Source of the DNA: Photobacterium sp. DA100
GTDB lineage: Bacteria; Pseudomonadota; Gammaproteobacteria; Enterobacterales; Vibrionaceae
DNA: 64,000 nt
Assembly: GCF_029223585.1 (NCBI RefSeq)
Contig: NZ_CP119424.1
Span: 682,001 to 746,000, forward strand
Direction: 5' to 3'
Positions within the stretch are counted from its first letter, which is position 1. Every line of letters begins with the position of its first letter. Both the position numbers and the translations under genes were made by a program. The notes below the pieces were generated by a model. The model made no database searches. It worked only from the letters and a program-made list of their open reading frames with translations, and was not told the origin of the DNA. Below, one piece after another: positions 17,725 through 26,298 of the stretch.

Positions 17725-18047
17725 TCTACTCTCATTTATATAAGTGCCAGTTAACAAACTGAAAATGTAGTTTGATATACCTCTCATTTTTTCACGAAGC
17801 GGAGGTATCGCTGTCACGGTAGTAAGAAAGGTATATCACAGCCTACATGTTGAGTTAAAGCCCTGAAAATCAATGAAACAGTCAGAGATTGCAGAAAAAA
17901 ACTCCGTTTGATTTCTGTGATTTTGTTATGTCTATCTCTTTATTTTGCTGAAAAATAGCATAATAACCCTGTTTTTTGAAATATACAAAGGAGTGGCACT
18001 TCGTAGAATCAACGCAAATTTCGCAATCTTTAGTTGGTAATCAGTAA
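17725..18047. promoter_or_regulatory. Divergent promoter region lysR / rbsK
   Basis: Contains the inverted pair GATATACCT (17774-17782) and AGGTATATC (17829-17837) separated by 46 bases, plausible distal and proximal operator halves for the regulator. A good AAAGGAG stands near 17989-17995 but no start codon follows at proper distance. No CRP site with correct spacing was found. Confidence 0.35.
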
Positions 18048-18998
18048 GTGAAACAGACTAAATCATCAGGCGCTGTATTTGTACTTGGTTCATATAATGC
18101 AGACATTGTTTCTTATGTTTCTGCGTTTCCTAAACATGGACAGACAGTAACGGCAGACAGCATCAAAATACTTCCAGGAGGGAAAGGCGCAAACCAAGCC
18201 ATCGCCAGCCGCCGCCTTTGTTCTGACACGCATTTTTTGGTGAAAGTCGGTAATGACGAATTTGGTAAACAAGCCAAGGCAGTACTTGAAAGTTACGGTT
18301 TTGCCGGGCTGTACCTCAATAAGAGCCACAATAGTAACACCGGCACGGCCAATATAATTTCATCCTCCCATGATCGAAATAATATGATTGCCATTGATCT
18401 TGGTGCCAACTGTACGGTAACTCAAGAAGAGATTGATGTTGTTGAGGGAGTCGTTAGGCAATCTACTGTTGTGTTGACTCAACTTGAAAACAACCTTGAT
18501 GCTATCAGTCAGGTGCTCCAACTAGGTTCAGAATCAGGCGCCAAGACCATTCTCAATCCGGCTCCTTACCACCCAAAAGCTCAGCAACTGCTGCCCTGGG
18601 TACATATTGTCACTCCCAATGAAACAGAGGCAAGCAGTTTGAGTGGGATAGAGGTTGTCGATATTGAATCAGCAACTTCTGCCGCTCAAGTTATCCAAGA
18701 GATGGGAGCCAAAGTGGTGATAATTACTTTGGGCAGTAACGGCTGCTTGCTGCACACCCATGAAGAGACGACACATTTCCCTGCCTATCCAAGTCATGTC
18801 ACTGATACTAGCGGCGCTGGCGATTCATTTAACGGAGCGTTGGCGGCATCACTGGCGGCCAATCAATCCATTGAGGAGGCCGTTAACTTTGCCAATGCAT
18901 TTGCTGCATGCGCGACGGAAAAGTTGGGGGCTTCGAATATGCCGACGCTGGAAGAAGTGAACACTAAGTTGTCAAATCTGACAAGGAACATAAAGTGA
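18048..18998 (+). CDS. rbsK: Ribokinase (PfkB family)
   Basis: Phosphorylates ribose to ribose 5-phosphate in the cytoplasm. The 316-residue protein has the PfkB signatures: GGKGANQAIASRR near the N-terminus (about residues 45-57) and DTSGAGDSFNGALAASLA with the catalytic Asp (about 253-270). The GTG start is the only possible one because a stop codon precedes it directly; its Shine-Dalgarno is poor. The next gene begins inside its stop (GTGA overlap). In this operon the ribose would come from the nucleoside hydrolase encoded next. A related sugar or nucleoside kinase of the same family cannot be fully excluded, so the symbol is given with some reserve. Confidence 0.8.
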   Translation: MKQTKSSGAVFVLGSYNADIVSYVSAFPKHGQTVTADSIKILPGGKGANQAIASRRLCSDTHFLVKVGNDEFGKQAKAVLESYGFAGLYLNKSHNSNTGTANIISSSHDRNNMIAIDLGANCTVTQEEIDVVEGVVRQSTVVLTQLENNLDAISQVLQLGSESGAKTILNPAPYHPKAQQLLPWVHIVTPNETEASSLSGIEVVDIESATSAAQVIQEMGAKVVIITLGSNGCLLHTHEETTHFPAYPSHVTDTSGAGDSFNGALAASLAANQSIEEAVNFANAFAACATEKLGASNMPTLEEVNTKLSNLTRNIK

Positions 18999-19882
18999 GA
19001 AAAATAATTATTGATACCGATATTGGTGATGATGCCGATGATGCGTTGGCGATTGGACTCGCGTTGTCAGCCAATCAATTCAATATTCTGGGTATTACTA
19101 CGGTATATAAAAATACGCAAATGCGGGCAAAGATGGCAAAACACCTTGTTACATTAGCTGGCCATGACAATATTCCTGTTCACTCGGGGATGGGGCATTC
19201 ACTAAATAATGAAAATACAGTCGATGAAATTCCGTGCCAATATCGTAAGGAAATGGAGCATGTCCACTATGACGGTGAGGATGCTGTAGAGTTTATTGCG
19301 GAGCAGCTACGTAATGAAAGGCTGACAATCGTTGCAATAGGGCCTCTTACCAATATTGCTATGTTAATGACTACCTATCCTGAATTGATTGGGCGTATCG
19401 AAGAGCTCGTAATAATGGGAGGGTGTTATTACCGACACGTCAATGAGTGGAACATTGTTTGTGACCCTGAAGCCGCCGATATTGTATTCAAATCAGGTGT
19501 AAATATTAAGGCCGTTGGGTTGGATGTCACAACGAAGTGTCACTTCAACGACGATATATTGAAATCCGCTTATGAAAAGGCTGACACCCCACTGAAGCAA
19601 TTGATGATTGATTGCTGTGAAGCCTGGCTGAAGAAGACCGGGTTTACTCCCATACTTCATGATCCGTTAACCATCTTTGCTTTAATGAACGAATCCGATA
19701 TTCAATTTTCTCCCGAGAATATCCAAATTGAATTAACGGGGAAATTAACCCGTGGAATGACCGTGTGCTCCGAAGATGGGATCTGGGGGCGAAAACATGA
19801 GTCGCCAACCGCCGTTGTTGCAACAGCATTGGATTATCAGCGTTTTATTCAAATATTTCATTCCAATTTATTTCTCAATTAA
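18995..19882 (+). CDS. Inosine/uridine-preferring nucleoside hydrolase
   Basis: Hydrolyses N-ribosides to base plus ribose. The 295-residue protein begins with the calcium-binding Asp cluster RKIIIDTDIGDDADDALAIG (residues 2-21), a variant of DTDPGxDDA with Ile for Pro. Further family marks are AIGPLTNIAMLM, VIMGGCYYR and the HDPLTIFAL motif with the conserved His and Asp. No signal peptide is present, so it acts in the cytoplasm after uptake by the neighbouring symporter. It starts with GTG overlapping the rbsK stop by four bases. Base specificity (purine, pyrimidine or mixed) cannot be read from the sequence alone. Confidence 0.9.
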   Translation: MRKIIIDTDIGDDADDALAIGLALSANQFNILGITTVYKNTQMRAKMAKHLVTLAGHDNIPVHSGMGHSLNNENTVDEIPCQYRKEMEHVHYDGEDAVEFIAEQLRNERLTIVAIGPLTNIAMLMTTYPELIGRIEELVIMGGCYYRHVNEWNIVCDPEAADIVFKSGVNIKAVGLDVTTKCHFNDDILKSAYEKADTPLKQLMIDCCEAWLKKTGFTPILHDPLTIFALMNESDIQFSPENIQIELTGKLTRGMTVCSEDGIWGRKHESPTAVVATALDYQRFIQIFHSNLFLN

Positions 19883-19891
19883 GGTCTTTCC

Positions 19892-21265
19892 ATGTCAAAA
19901 ATCAGAATGACTACCTTACAAAAAATAGGGTTCGGGGCTGGTGACTCTGCCATCAATTTATCCATGATCTCAGCTGGCATGCTCATTTATGCTTTTCATG
20001 TTCAGATAGTCGGTCTTACTCCTGTTGATGCCGGTTGGTTGCTATTACTTGTTAGGTGTATTGATGCCGTTACTGATCCTGCAATGGGCTGGATGACCAA
20101 CAGATACAAGACACGCTTTGGCCATTACCGTCATTGGATAGGTTTTGCAGCTATCCCGATGGGGGTTTCGATGTATCTGATGTTTACCACCGTTGGCGAT
20201 ACCTATAACGTCAAGTTGGCATGGGCATATACGACTTACATATTCAATACGTTGATGTTTACGATGGTCTCTATCCCATATATCTCGATGATAGGCGTGA
20301 TCACCAATGATCCAGACGAGCGTATTACGGCGAACTCATGGCGATTTACTATGGCCAAGGCAGCAACATTGCTATGTACCTCACTGGTTCCATACTGGGT
20401 GACATCACACGACAACCAAGTCCAAGGCTATGCGACATCATTTATGATCCTTGGAGTAATTGGTGCTGCCTGCCTGCTGTTCTGTGCTTACCATACTAAA
20501 GAAGTGGTTGATATTGAGCCCAATAAACAGCCTGTTAAAGAGCAACTGAAAAGCCTACTAAGAAACGACCAATGGGTTGTCCTTTGCGCGGCCTGTATCA
20601 CTCTCATGCTGGCATTTTTAGTACGGGGCAATATTGCCTTCATCTATGCGACGGAGTTTGCCGGTGCCAGTTTTGGCCTTCAGGTTTCAATTTTCCTAGG
20701 TATGTGGTCGGTTGGTGGGATCCTGGCTGCAATGGTATCTAAGCAACTGACCAGGCGTTACTGCAAAATCAAAGTATTCAGGTTTTCGATGTACGCATCA
20801 GCACTGATGGGAGTATCAATCTACTTCTTGGTGAGTGAAGGGCAATACATACCAGCTGTGCTTTGCTATTTCCTCTATTGCTTCCTGACGGATCTGAATA
20901 CACCTATTTTTTGGGCATTGATTTCAGAGGTGAGTGACTACGGAAAGAAGAAAACCGGTATCGATGCCTCGGGTATCTCGATGGGTGCAATTTCATTTTG
21001 CCAAAAACTGGGAATGGGATTGTCTGGTATTGTTACGGGTTACACCTTGCAATATTTTGGCTATTCCGCAGACGCAGAAAAAACAGCAGATGTCTTAAAT
21101 GGTCTTTCTTTATCTCTTTCCATTGCCCCTGCTTTATTCTTCTTGCTGACAGGACTGATCATCAAAAAGTATTTCATCACAACGGAGTACTACAACAAGA
21201 TGATGAATGGAGAAATACAACCATCAAAGACAGTTAGTAATACCACAATCAAGTCACAGGCTTAA
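19892..21265 (+). CDS. GPH-family (major facilitator) cation symporter, probably for nucleosides
   Basis: Inner-membrane transporter of 457 residues with about twelve membrane helices. The N-terminus KIGFGAGDSAINLSMISAGM and the conserved loop DAVTDPAMGWMTNRYKTRFGHYRHWI place it in the glycoside-pentoside-hexuronide:cation symporter family (MelB, XylP, YicJ relatives). The C-terminal tail is polar. It follows nucleoside hydrolase by nine bases and precedes a porin gene. GPH proteins usually carry glycosides or pentosides, and a nucleoside is an N-glycoside, so nucleoside or ribose uptake is a reasonable inference. Known nucleoside carriers of the NupC or NupG families are absent here. Confidence 0.85.
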   Translation: MSKIRMTTLQKIGFGAGDSAINLSMISAGMLIYAFHVQIVGLTPVDAGWLLLLVRCIDAVTDPAMGWMTNRYKTRFGHYRHWIGFAAIPMGVSMYLMFTTVGDTYNVKLAWAYTTYIFNTLMFTMVSIPYISMIGVITNDPDERITANSWRFTMAKAATLLCTSLVPYWVTSHDNQVQGYATSFMILGVIGAACLLFCAYHTKEVVDIEPNKQPVKEQLKSLLRNDQWVVLCAACITLMLAFLVRGNIAFIYATEFAGASFGLQVSIFLGMWSVGGILAAMVSKQLTRRYCKIKVFRFSMYASALMGVSIYFLVSEGQYIPAVLCYFLYCFLTDLNTPIFWALISEVSDYGKKKTGIDASGISMGAISFCQKLGMGLSGIVTGYTLQYFGYSADAEKTADVLNGLSLSLSIAPALFFLLTGLIIKKYFITTEYYNKMMNGEIQPSKTVSNTTIKSQA

Positions 21266-21306
21266 TGTTATTAGCCAATGCAACAAATATAAAATAAGTG
21301 AATAAA

Positions 21307-22023
21307 ATGAAATATAAAGCAGTACCGTTCTTGCTTCTTGCCTGCTCATCTTTACCAATTTATGCGAGTGAAAGCGAACCAGAATATAACGAATCAAATC
21401 CATTATGGATTGAGGTATATACCCGATACGAAGAGGACAAAGATCTTGGCCTTCAAGGTATTATTGGACGCATCGATTTTCCAGAGTTTTGGGGAACTTA
21501 CTTTGCAGCCGAGCTAAACACTGATGGTTACTATGAGTGGGCCGTTGGCAAAGGTTTTGGTATAGGCGATAACGCTTATATCGATGTCTACCTTGGTTAT
21601 ACAAAATGGAATTACCGCTTGTCTTTGCGTACAGGCTATAACTTCGATAATGGCCTTATGCTGAGTGCCCGTGTCCGTCCTGAATTTGGCTATGATGACT
21701 GGATCGGCGAAGACAATGAGGGTAACACCATAAACTATGGAACCAATTTAGGAGTTCGTACTGACCTGTTTCTCGGATACAACAGCACCGATTACGAGTT
21801 TTTCTATAACCGAGTTGATCACTTTGAAACTGACGAAGAGATTGCAGATGCCTTTAAACATGGTAAACAGCACACAACAACGGATCACGAATTCAGAATT
21901 ACTTATACCAAGAATAAGTGGCGACCATATTTTCAATGGGTTTATATGGAGAACGGTCTGTATACACCGGAATCATACAAAGATGATATACGCTGGCAGT
22001 TAGGTTTTACACTGCCGATGTAG
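21307..22023 (+). CDS. KdgM/OmpL-like small outer-membrane porin
   Basis: Outer-membrane barrel, about 238 residues, with a signal peptide cleaved after IYAS or nearby. The pattern of short alternating strands (YTRYEEDKDLGLQGIIGRID, YIDVYLGYTKWNYRLSLRTG) and the ending WQLGFTLPM fit the 12-strand monomeric porins KdgM, NanC and OmpL, which admit acidic or other small oligosaccharides. ATG 21307 is used; an in-frame GTG at 21298 lacks any Shine-Dalgarno. As last gene of the ribokinase-hydrolase-symporter operon, it would open the outer membrane to nucleosides or oligonucleotide fragments. Closest family member and substrate are inferred. Confidence 0.7.
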   Translation: MKYKAVPFLLLACSSLPIYASESEPEYNESNPLWIEVYTRYEEDKDLGLQGIIGRIDFPEFWGTYFAAELNTDGYYEWAVGKGFGIGDNAYIDVYLGYTKWNYRLSLRTGYNFDNGLMLSARVRPEFGYDDWIGEDNEGNTINYGTNLGVRTDLFLGYNSTDYEFFYNRVDHFETDEEIADAFKHGKQHTTTDHEFRITYTKNKWRPYFQWVYMENGLYTPESYKDDIRWQLGFTLPM

Positions 22024-22035
22024 AAACGAGCAGAA

Positions 22036-22059
22036 AAGCGCCTAATAATTTAGGCGCTT
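22036..22059 (+). terminator. Hairpin after porin gene
   Basis: Perfect 10-bp stem AAGCGCCTAA / TTAGGCGCTT with loop TAAT, 12 bases after the porin stop. The downstream U-run is weak. Confidence 0.6.
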
Positions 22060-22532
22060 ATCTACATGACTGCATGTTATATATTTTAATGATGAAAGTT
22101 TTACTATATTAACCCCTCAAATAAATCTGGAATAAAGAATATTTAAAACAAAGCAGTTCAATTGTTGGTTTGCCATCGTTGTAACCATCATGAATTGTTA
22201 CCAGAAGCATATAGAAACGTAAGCGCCCCGTGGGATCATGGGGCGCTTACGATTTTCTTTTTGACTTAGCAGAACTTATTCGAACTTGCAGCGCCACGAA
22301 AAGCTCATAACACGGAAATGTCCAGCGACGTGTTACAGCTAAAGGGCGTAACAGTGTAAGGGCGTAACAGCGGTTTCAGCCAACACTGATTATTTTAGAG
22401 GCGATAACACATAAATCTATTCGCCTGAATAGAGATACATATAAATCTTCTATCAGCATAAATCTGACAGACTCCGCGTCGAAAAGTGGGTAACTGCCAG
22501 ATCAGGTCTGAATTAGTACAGATTAGTGCACA
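22060..22532. other. Intergenic region with second terminator and short repeats
   Basis: No gene recognised. AAGGGCGTAACAG occurs twice (22342-22354, 22358-22370). TCTATTC / GAATAGA (22416-22433) can form a hairpin and may end the GH10 transcript, which runs leftward into this gap. A strong terminator lies at 22219-22262. Confidence 0.4.
22219..22262 (+). terminator. Strong Rho-independent terminator
   Basis: An 11-bp stem GTAAGCGCCCC / GGGGCGCTTAC followed by a T-rich tract (GATTTTCTTTTT). It is about 195 bases after the porin stop, so it backs up the weaker hairpin at 22036-22059. Confidence 0.75.
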
Positions 22533-24599
22533 TTACAACTGTAGAGTGATTTCTCTACTTGAGGCTTTGTTCATATCGATAATATGCTCAACACCATCAA
22601 CAGTCACTTTATACTTACCATAATAGGCGTTGATTACTACATTGCCTTGATTGCTGGTTTTAAGTGTTGTTGGGTGAATCCAGTGTTTATGATAGAAGAA
22701 ATTGACAAAAGCTGCGCCAGATTTGTAATGAGTGTTGCTATTTTTAAAGTGAGTAGTTCTCTCTTTAAAGCCAACGATAGGCTTTCCGCCTTCAACAGCA
22801 TACCAATTCCATAGCATGAAACCAGTGTAGTGTTCATTTGCGAATATAACACTTAGCAAATCAGCCATGAACTGAGCGTGCACCTCATCATTGTATACTG
22901 GTAAATCGAACTCTGTAATTTCAAACTCTTTGTATTTTGGTAGTAAATTTGTAACATCTTCTAGTCTTTGGATTACAGATGGAATACTGTGGAAACCTTG
23001 GTAATGCCCTTGTAAGCCGAAAGTTAGCAGGTCTATACCATGAGCTTCTGCTCGGTTAGCTAAATCATTCCAAATAACCGCACGTTTACCAATTTCTTCA
23101 GTGTCGCCAAAGTCTTGGTAAAGGTGTCGGAGGAATACGTAATCATTGACTGCCATTTCTGCATTAGGGTTAAGAGTTTTGATGTCATTTAACCAATCGA
23201 GTTGAATAGACTTATCAAGTAATCCATCATCTGAGTCATCATTAACGTTCTCACCAAAATAGTCTCTACCATCGGGTAACTCATTAATAACGTCCCATTC
23301 ATTTACAAAATGAGCTGTCTCATTAATAGCGCCATGAGTTCTAATATGAGTTTGTTCACTTAAGTATGCAGAAGCAGCACTGTCACCAGATTCTGCTTTT
23401 AGACGCTCTACCTCATCCCATATTGCACTTGGGGTTGTACTACCTTTTGGCCAATGTACGGCGTGACCTCGTACATGCATACCTGTGTCTATCCAATATT
23501 GCCATGTATAATTTAGGTACTCATTCCAGTAGTCATTTGTCATCATTTTCCATTTAAATCCATTAGCCATACCAGCATTGTTAAAAATGCGAGAGTGTAT
23601 AGCTAACATTTCATCAAACTTAACTAGGTTTCTTTCTGGGACTTGAGATTGCCATAGACTATTATTGATCGCACCTCCGATTTTGAACTCATGTTCAATT
23701 TGTTCGACTTTCATTTCTTTGTTCTTTAACACTCTTCCTGAACTGTTCAGTACAGAAATAGTGAAGTCATCCTTACGATTTAACGCAATTTGTTGTTCGG
23801 CTGTGTCGCGCCAAGGCGCATCGTGTTCCATTCCTTCATAATATGCATATGTATCAGGAAACTCTTCATAACTGACTGATGAAGTGTAGTTTTTAACTTC
23901 TACTCCACCAATAACAAAGCTATTTGCAAAATCCTCCCTAGTTCCCCACTTTATTGAAACTTTACTGTAGTCACTCGAAGTTGGTTTTAGAGGTAGTTGA
24001 ATTTTATGCCATTTGTTTAAATTAGGTAAAGTCACATGATATTTCATCTTGTAAGAACTAGAACTATCTGGATCTTGAATAGTAACTGGCACGCCATTTT
24101 GTGCATTATTAAATGATGTTGGCTTAATATAGAAAGTAATGGCCAATGTATCTCCAGTATCATCAGGGATACTGCCATCAATAGGGTCTGCACTATTACC
24201 AAAATGAATATCTAGGGTACAGTTTTTCACAGTACCATCCCATATACGGGCTTGTGTAAACCCAATAGGGTTACCTTCAATATCTAACTCAGATGGATTG
24301 ATGTCGTCGGTAACGGTACCAAGACAATTACTATTTTTGGAATAAACTCCTACGCTTGATAGCGTGGGTTCACTCAATACATTGAGAATACTCTCATTTG
24401 TGAACATCAATGTTGAAGGAAGAGCGTCTAATTGTTCGGGAGTTAGGCGCGCTCGAGATATGCCTACTGCGGGCTCTGGTATTTCGACAGTAGGGCTTTC
24501 TGATGGTGGAGTGTTAGTTTTTACGTTTTCCTGTGTATCACAACCAGTTAAAAAAATAGTAGGCAGCAAAAAAGCCACTTTGGAAAGATTGTTGTGCAT
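22533..24599 (-). CDS. GH10 (endo-xylanase family) lipoprotein
   Basis: Surface or periplasmic lipoprotein of 688 residues (start ATG 24599). Signal peptide ends FLTGC, lipidated at Cys20, followed by a Pro/Ser/Thr-rich linker. Residues ~65-250 look like a beta-sandwich carbohydrate-binding domain. The GH10 barrel follows from ~300: RGHAVHWP, acid/base E440 in EWDVINE, FGLQGHY, and nucleophile E563 in EITEFDLPVY. GH10 enzymes cut beta-1,4-xylan and related polymers. Length and the missing standard signature spacing make it a divergent member, so another beta-glycan is possible. No other xylan gene is near, and the adjacent IS element hints at a mobile context. Upstream TTG-type starts would add a non-signal tail and were not used. 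Confidence 0.85.
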   Translation of the reverse strand: MHNNLSKVAFLLPTIFLTGCDTQENVKTNTPPSESPTVEIPEPAVGISRARLTPEQLDALPSTLMFTNESILNVLSEPTLSSVGVYSKNSNCLGTVTDDINPSELDIEGNPIGFTQARIWDGTVKNCTLDIHFGNSADPIDGSIPDDTGDTLAITFYIKPTSFNNAQNGVPVTIQDPDSSSSYKMKYHVTLPNLNKWHKIQLPLKPTSSDYSKVSIKWGTREDFANSFVIGGVEVKNYTSSVSYEEFPDTYAYYEGMEHDAPWRDTAEQQIALNRKDDFTISVLNSSGRVLKNKEMKVEQIEHEFKIGGAINNSLWQSQVPERNLVKFDEMLAIHSRIFNNAGMANGFKWKMMTNDYWNEYLNYTWQYWIDTGMHVRGHAVHWPKGSTTPSAIWDEVERLKAESGDSAASAYLSEQTHIRTHGAINETAHFVNEWDVINELPDGRDYFGENVNDDSDDGLLDKSIQLDWLNDIKTLNPNAEMAVNDYVFLRHLYQDFGDTEEIGKRAVIWNDLANRAEAHGIDLLTFGLQGHYQGFHSIPSVIQRLEDVTNLLPKYKEFEITEFDLPVYNDEVHAQFMADLLSVIFANEHYTGFMLWNWYAVEGGKPIVGFKERTTHFKNSNTHYKSGAAFVNFFYHKHWIHPTTLKTSNQGNVVINAYYGKYKVTVDGVEHIIDMNKASSREITLQL

Positions 24600-24999
24600 T
24601 ATAAACTCAATATTTATAGGTGAAATACCCAAGAATATTACATTATAAAGCCACTATATACAGGTATACCCGTAATCAATGATGATGCTTGATTTCTTCA
24701 ATAATGACGACCACTACAAGACTGTTAGTTTCAAGCGCAAAAAGAAGGCAACATACTGGACCTTCATCTTATGCCCATATACGAAATATTATGAATGACA
24801 TGGTTACTTTGGGGATGACTGGAAGGAGGGTTGATTCTCCAGAGACTCTTATTAATTCCTAGTATTGAAGAACACTGTCTTTTTATGGGTAAATATTTAG
24901 AATATCTTGAGGGTGATAACTAAAATAAATCGAGCAACATCCATACTTTTTCTAATACGTAATAGTCTGAATAGAGTAAATCGCTTAACCACTAATTAG
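24600..24999. other. Low-content region between GH10 gene and insertion sequence
   Basis: AT-rich. It holds a 39-codon ORF (24679-24798) and further short coding-looking frames, each broken by stops, up to ~24925. This pattern suggests a decayed gene. The GH10 promoter must lie in the left part; no clear operator was seen. Confidence 0.35.
24679..24834 (+). pseudogene. Possible gene remnant, short ORF with in-frame stop
   Basis: From ATG 24679 a frame codes 39 residues (middle part FKRKKKATYWTFILCPYT), stops at TGA 24796-24798, then continues in the same frame as HGYFGDDWKEG to a second stop at 24832. A different frame then reads up to about 24923 and ends GKYLEYLEGDN. The residue mix is protein-like, but no family is recognised and there is no strong Shine-Dalgarno. 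It could be a remnant disturbed when the insertion sequence arrived, or chance. Confidence 0.25.
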
Positions 25000-25011
25000 A
25001 TGGTACGCCCC
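25000..25011 (+). repeat. Left subterminal inverted repeat of IS
   Basis: ATGGTACGCCCC, exact reverse complement of 26287-26298, 46 bases before the transposase start. Confidence 0.8.
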
Positions 25012-25057
25012 ATCCCTTCCCTACAATTGGGTTAGGTGACCACTGGGAGAGACCATC

Positions 25058-26074
25058 ATGCAAAGCACTGTGATCATAGGCATTGATATTGGTAAAAATC
25101 TTTTTCATCTCGTCGGCAGAGATAAGGTTGGCAGGGAGATTTTCCGTCATAAGTTTAACCGAACCAAGCTTATTCAGTTTCTTTCGTGTCACGAACCAGT
25201 GGTTGTTGCAATGGAGTCTTGTGGTGGCTGCCACTGGTTAGCAAGGAAGTGCGCGAGTTACGGGCATACACCAAAGCTCATTCCTCCTCAGTATGTTAAG
25301 CCGTATGTAAAATCACATAAAAATGATTTTATTGATGCAGATGCGATTGGAGAAGCAGCATCACGACCTCATATGAGATTTGTCACGGCCAAGTCAGAAG
25401 AAGCACAAGTGCTAACTGTTATTCGGCGTGTCAGAGCGGCTTATATAAAAGATCGCACAGCATGCATGAACCGTATTGGTTCGATGTTGCTTGAATTTGG
25501 GATCAGCTTGCCCACAGGGCATCATCAAATGAAAAATGTTTTCCAACGCATTATGGATCATGATGAACTCCTTCCTCCTTTGCTTCTTCTCGAAGTAAAG
25601 CAGCACTTTGACCATTACGAGTTGCTCAACTCAAGAATCAAAGAACAAGAAGATAAGCTACAAAGGATTATGCGACAGCAAGAAACAGCCAAGCTTCTGC
25701 AGACCATACCAGGTGTTGGTCCAATAACAGCCTGCTGTTGTTTGTCCGCTGTTGCTAACCCTCAAGATTTTAAAAATGGACGCAACTTTGCTGCTTGGAT
25801 AGGCCTTGTTCCCTATCAATATTCCACGGGCGGTAAATCAAGGCTGCTTGGCATATCAAAGCGCGGGAACAAAGAACTCAGAGAGATGTTTGTTCATGCC
25901 GCTAGAGCTGTGATGTGGCGTGATGAATCAGCCGAAAAGTACTTCGGCATTTGGCTCATAGAGCTCAAACGAAGAAAGCCATTTAATGTCGCTGTTGTTG
26001 CTTTGGCTAATAAAATTGCACGTATAGCGTGGTCAGTGATGGCTGAACAAAAGCCATTTGAAATTAGAAACTAA
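25058..26074 (+). CDS. IS110-family transposase (DEDD recombinase)
   Basis: Recombinase of 338 residues that moves the element through a Holliday-like reaction guided by RNA. N-terminal RuvC-like DEDD domain: IIGIDIGKNLFHL (D10), VVVAMESCGGCHW, and KNDFIDADAI with two Asp. C-terminal transposase_20 domain: LLQTIPGVGPITACCCLSA and the AAWIGLVP / SRLLGISKRGNKELREMF segment, which carries the catalytic Ser. GGGAGAG precedes the ATG. The frame is complete with no internal stop, so the element may be active. Confidence 0.93.
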   Translation: MQSTVIIGIDIGKNLFHLVGRDKVGREIFRHKFNRTKLIQFLSCHEPVVVAMESCGGCHWLARKCASYGHTPKLIPPQYVKPYVKSHKNDFIDADAIGEAASRPHMRFVTAKSEEAQVLTVIRRVRAAYIKDRTACMNRIGSMLLEFGISLPTGHHQMKNVFQRIMDHDELLPPLLLLEVKQHFDHYELLNSRIKEQEDKLQRIMRQQETAKLLQTIPGVGPITACCCLSAVANPQDFKNGRNFAAWIGLVPYQYSTGGKSRLLGISKRGNKELREMFVHAARAVMWRDESAEKYFGIWLIELKRRKPFNVAVVALANKIARIAWSVMAEQKPFEIRN

Positions 26075-26286
26075 TACAGAGTTTGCAATGATAATCATTG
26101 ATGACAAAACGGTTAGACCACCAGATTGAAGACCTGATGGACAGAACAGCAATAGCATGCTTTCTCACTTTTGAGGACAATCTGGCGCGGATCTCATCGT
26201 AGAGCTGGGACTAATGAAAGTTTCTAACAGACTCTGAATACATTAGCGCAAACCAACTCCGTTATCGGGTTTATCACTTGCAAAAC
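26075..26286 (+). ncRNA. Candidate seekRNA/bridge RNA region of the IS
   Basis: Non-coding part between transposase stop and right inverted repeat. It shows RNA-like pairing: CAATGAT-A-ATCATTG (26086-26100), and CCAGATTG (26121-26128) with CAATCTGG (26178-26185), an 8-bp stem closing a 49-base loop. In IS1111-group elements this position encodes the guide RNA. The guide segments themselves could not be identified. Confidence 0.45.
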
Positions 26287-26298
26287 GGGGCGTACCAT
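26287..26298 (+). repeat. Right subterminal inverted repeat of IS
   Basis: GGGGCGTACCAT, exact reverse complement of 25000-25011. Confidence 0.8.

Larger units (their letters stand above)
25000..26298 (+). mobile_element. IS110-family (IS1111 group) insertion sequence
   Basis: One transposase gene flanked by subterminal inverted repeats ATGGTACGCCCC (25000-25011) and GGGGCGTACCAT (26287-26298), exact over 12 bases. The short left non-coding part (~46 bases between repeat and gene) and the long right part (~212 bases between gene and repeat) fit the IS1111 group, whose repeats lie a few bases inside the true ends and whose guide RNA is encoded downstream of the recombinase gene. No target-site duplication is expected. 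The exact tips cannot be fixed without an empty site. Confidence 0.85.

Noticed and set aside
17725..17817. 31-residue N-terminal extension of the second LysR protein
   Set aside because: LysR proteins begin just before the helix-turn-helix; the internal ATG has a better ribosome-binding site.
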